The notes below the pieces were generated by a model. It did not search any database and had not been told where the DNA came from. It was given only the letters and a program-made list of their open reading frames with translations. DNA of 64,000 nucleotides. Origin: JBPYFK01 sp051984675. GTDB lineage: Bacteria > Actinomycetota > Actinomycetes > Mycobacteriales > Pseudonocardiaceae. Shown here in pieces: positions 60,830 through 64,000 of the stretch (the stretch's first letter is position 1; every line of letters begins with the position of its first letter). The position numbers and the translations under genes are program-made. The DNA is taken from contig JBPYFK010000020.1 in assembly GCA_051984675.1 (NCBI GenBank), forward strand, positions 186,001 through 250,000, in the 5' to 3' direction.

Positions 60830-60841
60830 CCGGAGGCAACC

Positions 60842-61798
60842 ATGCGCCTGGCCGTCTACCTGCCACTCGTCCTGCCAATCCTGGCAGCCCTCTCCGCCGA
60901 CCCGTTCGCGCGGCGGCTGCACCCCAGACTCGCGACCTGGTTGCTGACCACGGCAGCCGTGGTCCTGGCCGTGTGCAGCACCCTCGCCTTGGGCCTGCTG
61001 GCCATGACCGGCATCGCGCGCATCCCGATCGTTGCCACGCTCGGCCGGTTCTCACTCGACGTGCTGCACCACAAAGATCCCGCAGCACTCTCGATCGGAT
61101 GGGGCTCAGCAGTGCTCCTGACGGCCGTGACGGCGGCAGCGGTACGGACGCTCTGGCGACGCCTCCGCGCCCTGGCTGCCTCCTACCAGCAGGCACACCA
61201 CCTGCCCGGCACCGGACAGGTGGTCGTCCTCCCCGACGCCGCGGCTGAAGCCTTCGCGCTCCCCGGATCGCCGGGACGGATCGTGGTCTCCACCGGCATG
61301 CTCGACACCCTCGACCCCGCTGAACGCACCGTGCTGCTCGCCCACGAACGCGCCCACCTGACCAGCCGCCACCACGCCTTCCACACCATCGTCCACCTCG
61401 CCGCTGCCACCAACCCGCTGCTGCGCCCAGTGGCGAGGGCAGTGGGTTTCACCATCGAGCGGTGGGCCGACGAACAGGCCGCCGCCATCACCGGCGATCG
61501 GCGGTTGACGGCCCGCGCCGTCGGCAAAGCCGCCATCGCCGCCGCCCGAACAGCGCCTGGCCACCGGCGTCGCCGCCCGGGACTCGCACTGGGCGTTACC
61601 GGAACCGCCCCGTCTCTGGCCGGCGCCGGCGCGGTGCCCCGCAGAGTCGCGGCTCTCCTGGCAGCACCGCCAGGTCGCCACCTGCTTCTCGTCGCCGCGG
61701 CAATGGCCGTGCTGGCCGGCTCGGGTATCTCCGTGCTCGAAGCCACCAAAGACCTCGAAGCCCTCCTCGAACTGGCTCGCGCCATGGCACTCCGGTGA
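60842..61798 (+). CDS. M56-family (BlaR1/MecR1-like) membrane metallopeptidase
   Basis: 318 residues. Three N-terminal membrane helices (for example LLTTAAVVLAVCSTLALGLL) precede a cytoplasmic protease domain containing LLAHERAHLTSRHHA (HExxH zinc motif, HERAH) and IERWADEQAAAITGD (downstream Glu ligand). A final helix (LLLVAAAMAVLAGSGISVLE) follows. There is no C-terminal penicillin-binding sensor domain, so it is not a classical beta-lactam sensor. Such short M56 proteins pair with BlaI in actinobacteria and presumably cleave the repressor on an envelope signal. Confidence 0.9.
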   Translation: MRLAVYLPLVLPILAALSADPFARRLHPRLATWLLTTAAVVLAVCSTLALGLLAMTGIARIPIVATLGRFSLDVLHHKDPAALSIGWGSAVLLTAVTAAAVRTLWRRLRALAASYQQAHHLPGTGQVVVLPDAAAEAFALPGSPGRIVVSTGMLDTLDPAERTVLLAHERAHLTSRHHAFHTIVHLAAATNPLLRPVARAVGFTIERWADEQAAAITGDRRLTARAVGKAAIAAARTAPGHRRRRPGLALGVTGTAPSLAGAGAVPRRVAALLAAPPGRHLLLVAAAMAVLAGSGISVLEATKDLEALLELARAMALR

Positions 61799-61839
61799 GA
61801 CGAGCTTGGTGCTCCGGGTGACGCTGGCGGCACCCGCAG

Positions 61840-62286
61840 TCAGTGGTTCGTTGCGGAGCCCCTGCGCTTGAGCATGGCGACGAGGGCCTTGGTCCGCGGC
61901 CAACGCCACCATGCGATCAGGCCGAACACGCCGCCGAGCAGTACCGTCACCACCGCGACCGGCGCCATGCCGGGGAGCAGGAACAGGTTGGTCAGCGTCG
62001 CGCACACCATGAGCCCGACCATCGCGAGCGCGGCCAGACCGCTTAACCGCGGGATCAGCAAGCCGATCGCGCCGGCGAGTTCACACGCGCCGGTGAGGTA
62101 GCGGAACCATTCGCCGAACCCGATGGATCGAAAGCCTTCCACCGCTGCGGGGTCGCCGAGCAGTTTGGGCGCGGCCACCGCCACGAACAGCGCCGCCAGC
62201 AGGACCTGCGCGCCCCAAACGGTGATGTTGAGCCCCCGCCCCTGCTGACCCACGCGCGCAACCGGGATCTCGTTCGACGTCACCAT
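61840..62286 (-). CDS. DoxX-family membrane protein
   Basis: 148 residues from ATG 62286, behind GGGAGGTC. Four membrane helices: VWGAQVLLAALFVAVAAPKL, the conserved FRYLTGACELAGAIGLLIPR, LAALAMVGLMVCATLTNLFL and a final VVTVLLGGVFGLIAWW. This is the DoxX/DoxD-like fold, with the family Glu in the second helix. DoxX proteins link to respiratory quinones or thiol stress in mycobacteria, but no partner genes are adjacent. A 7-bp-arm palindrome lies about 180 bp upstream. Confidence 0.88.
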   Translation of the reverse strand: MVTSNEIPVARVGQQGRGLNITVWGAQVLLAALFVAVAAPKLLGDPAAVEGFRSIGFGEWFRYLTGACELAGAIGLLIPRLSGLAALAMVGLMVCATLTNLFLLPGMAPVAVVTVLLGGVFGLIAWWRWPRTKALVAMLKRRGSATNH

Positions 62287-62467
62287 GACCTCCCTACTCA
62301 AACCGCGCATCGCATCCGCGCATGGCAAGTCGGTAGGTTGAAGTCTGCTCACGATCTGCCCTTGCGCCAGAGGTCTTTCGTCCTCATGGCCCGGTGGTGG
62401 GTGCGCCGTGACGACCGGCTGCCTCGGCGCGTTGGCCAATGTCTGATCAGGAACCGGGACCTTCGAC

Positions 62468-62486
62468 CTACGTACCGAATACGTAG
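62468..62486. promoter_or_regulatory. 19-bp perfect palindrome between doxX and the 62.6-kb gene
   Basis: CTACGTA (62468-62474), 5-nt spacer, TACGTAG (62480-62486). Probably a dimeric-repressor operator (MarR/TetR-like) in the divergent promoter region; the binding protein is not identified. Confidence 0.6.
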
Positions 62487-62593
62487 TCATCACGGTGCGC
62501 CACCAGGCGGGTACGGAGGAGCGTTTGCCTTGTAGCTCCTGCTCTCGCAGCCGGCGGGAAACAGACTCAACCGAACGCTGGGAATGACCTGAG

Positions 62594-62932
62594 ATGACCT
62601 ACCGCGCGCCCTACAGTCCCCAACGCCTCGCCGCACTGGTCGACGTGTACCGGGACCGGGTGGAATTCGACAACAGCCTGGGCGCAGGCCAGGGCAACGG
62701 CTACCGCTGGGCCGAACGCATCGGCGGCGCCATGTTCGACGCCCAGCAGGACCTGCTCGTCGAGTTGTGGCAGGCCGACCTGATCGAAGTCGATACCAGC
62801 CACCTCTTCGCCGCCCGTGGACACCGAGTCCGGCTCACCCACCGCGGCTGGCAAACCCTGCGCCAGTGGGGCTTCACCGCCGACCACGACGCGCCGCGCG
62901 CCCCCCTCGCGGCTGCGGCTGTGGCCGCATAG
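62594..62932 (+). CDS. Hypothetical protein, winged-helix-like
   Basis: 112 residues from ATG 62594. It begins MTYRAPYSPQRLAALVDVYR and contains GHRVRLTHRGWQTLRQWGFT, which resembles the wing of a small DNA-binding or transcription-associated domain. The terminal stretch is Ala-rich. I do not recognise the family, and nothing nearby indicates a role. Confidence 0.55.
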   Translation: MTYRAPYSPQRLAALVDVYRDRVEFDNSLGAGQGNGYRWAERIGGAMFDAQQDLLVELWQADLIEVDTSHLFAARGHRVRLTHRGWQTLRQWGFTADHDAPRAPLAAAAVAA

Positions 62933-63220
62933 CCCTCTCGCAAGCTCGCGCAAGCGTCGAAGCAGCCCAGGCGCGCCCTGGCCAGCAACTTCGGAACGTG
63001 CACTGGGGTCTCGTGAACTTCTGCGGCCACACCTTTTTCGACAGCCACATCACCACCACGGGCAACGCCGTGCTCAGCGCTCCGCAGCGTGGGCCTAAGT
63101 TCGATACCGGTCCACAGCGGTGATAGGAAGGGAACCTTCCTGATACCAGCGTCAGGAGGATTCCCGTTCCCGGATGACGGACCAGCGGACCAGGCAGAAC
63201 GAGCTGACAGGAAGGTAAGT

Positions 63221-63391
63221 ATGGAAGCTGACGACCTTCCGGAGGCTGACGACCTCCCAGAGCACGTCTACGTGGATGCCGGCAACGGCAATGAGCTGTG
63301 GCACCGCGATGACGTGCGCGAATACCTGGAGAAGGCGGACCAGGGTGACCGCGTGCCGGCCATTCGGATCGACACGGATTCCGCTCCCTAG
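63221..63391 (+). CDS. Small acidic hypothetical protein
   Basis: 56 residues from ATG 63221, behind GGAAGG. It starts with the tandem EADDLPEADDLPE (an imperfect 6-residue duplication) and continues HVYVDAGNGNELWHRDDVRE. It is strongly acidic with no cysteine or membrane segment. A large hairpin follows 12 bp after the stop codon. No family is recognised. Confidence 0.5.
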   Translation: MEADDLPEADDLPEHVYVDAGNGNELWHRDDVREYLEKADQGDRVPAIRIDTDSAP

Positions 63392-63403
63392 CTGGGAGCG
63401 AGC

Positions 63404-63453
63404 AGCACGAGATGGCGGGCCAGACCTCCGGGTCTGACCCGCCATTTCGTGCT
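63404..63453 (+). terminator. 23-bp hairpin after the small acidic gene
   Basis: Arms 63404-63426 and 63431-63453 pair over 23 bp with one G-T pair and one C-A mismatch and a 4-nt loop. No T-run follows. It is unusually long for a terminator, so it may be a repeated palindromic element. Confidence 0.7.
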
Positions 63454-63588
63454 CCGCGCGTCGCCGCGCCGGGACTTTCTGGTCTTCAGCCGCGAGCCGA
63501 CGGCTGGGTTCACTCGGCTCGCCGATGCCGAACGGCAGCGGCGCCGCCGCTGACGCTGGCGGCTGGGATCGCACGGAGGGAGTCGACG

Positions 63589-64000
63589 ATGAACCAGGAC
63601 GACATTCCCGCGCCGGAGCAGGGACTGCTGATCACCCACTTCCTCACCGTGTCCGACGTGGCCAAGTCACGGACCTTCTACGCCGACATCTTCGGAGGAC
63701 GCGTGGTCCTGGAAGAGAATCCGTGCATCGTCAAGGTGGCCAACAGCTGGATCATCATGAACCCCGGCGGGGGACCGACACCCGACAAACCCAACGTCAC
63801 CCTGCGCCCACCGGAAGCGACCGACACCGTATCGGCGTTTCTGAACGTGCGGGTCGCCGACATCGCCAGCTTCTACGCCGACGCGCGCCGCAAGGGCGCC
63901 GAGTTCCTCACCGAGCCGATCGACCGCAAAGCCGAGATCCGCTGCTACATGCGCGATCCCGACGGCTACCTCATCGAGATCGGCCAGGCCACCGGAATGG
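63589..64000 (+). CDS. VOC-family (glyoxalase/bleomycin-resistance) protein, 3' end beyond the right edge
   Basis: At least 137 residues, still open at the edge. ATG 63589 follows GGAGGG. The translation LLITHFLTVSDVAKSRTFYA begins a classical VOC module. NVRVADIASFYADARRKGAE and CYMRDPDGYLIEIGQATG supply the second half, with the terminal Glu a typical metal ligand. Ligand or substrate is unknown. Not related in an obvious way to the two-domain VOC gene at 18.5 kb. Confidence 0.85.
   Translation, partial: MNQDDIPAPEQGLLITHFLTVSDVAKSRTFYADIFGGRVVLEENPCIVKVANSWIIMNPGGGPTPDKPNVTLRPPEATDTVSAFLNVRVADIASFYADARRKGAEFLTEPIDRKAEIRCYMRDPDGYLIEIGQATGM

Overview
The window is chromosomal DNA from a high-GC actinobacterium. 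Gene content and order point to a member of the Pseudonocardiaceae or a close mycolata-related lineage; I cannot name a genus. The left 17 kb follows the Mycobacterium tuberculosis Rv0981-Rv0996 order: mprA, mprB, pepD, moaB2, mscL, an FmdB-type zinc-ribbon gene (ruc), 5-formyl-THF cyclo-ligase, galU, moeA/glp, rimJ-like, glpR. A deoR-galT pair is inserted after mprB. pabB, a protein mannosyltransferase and rsmI, which lie close by in mycobacteria, are also present but rearranged. Geosmin synthase indicates a soil actinomycete.

Layout: 1-6.5 kb holds a DUF4185 gene (cut by the left edge), pabB, mprAB and deoR-galT. 6.6-17 kb holds pepD, moaB2, mscL, a SAF-domain gene, ruc under a CIRCE operator, galU, the glp/glpR divisome-linked pair and tRNA-Ala. 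17-25.6 kb is mixed: SDRs, a VOC protein, geosmin synthase, an LCP-family gene and a DUF2127 gene.

25.7-40.2 kb is the main accessory island. It begins with a 2425-residue CpnT-like, ESX-type polymorphic toxin containing a buried glutamine-deamidase-like domain and a C-terminal ADP-ribosyltransferase-like domain. Then come an ADP-ribosylglycohydrolase, a degenerate paralogue of it, two tandem proteins with TNT-type (NAD-glycohydrolase) C-termini, and a small helper-like protein. All run in one direction with short gaps. NAD and ADP-ribose chemistry is the common theme, and several family-defining residues are substituted, which makes this the most interesting part of the window.

40.6-51.8 kb is mostly housekeeping: TerC, DUF4442, lysine 6-aminotransferase, PMT, RsmI, BluB, a TPR-GGDEF protein, an FMN reductase and a MurJ-like flippase. 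51.8-56.8 kb is a second accessory patch: a broken membrane gene, a 66-residue peptide gene with a strong ribosome-binding site, two unrecognised helical proteins, a beta-lactamase-fold hydrolase and a convergent methyltransferase. It looks like an uncharacterised peptide-centred operon. 56.9-64 kb carries an FtsX/ABC pair divergent from a BlaI-M56 pair with BlaI-like operators between them, then DoxX, two small genes and a VOC gene cut by the right edge.

The cis-regulatory signals are unusually readable. Identical MprA-type direct repeats precede both mprA and pepD, a CIRCE operator precedes ruc, and several clean terminators can be placed.
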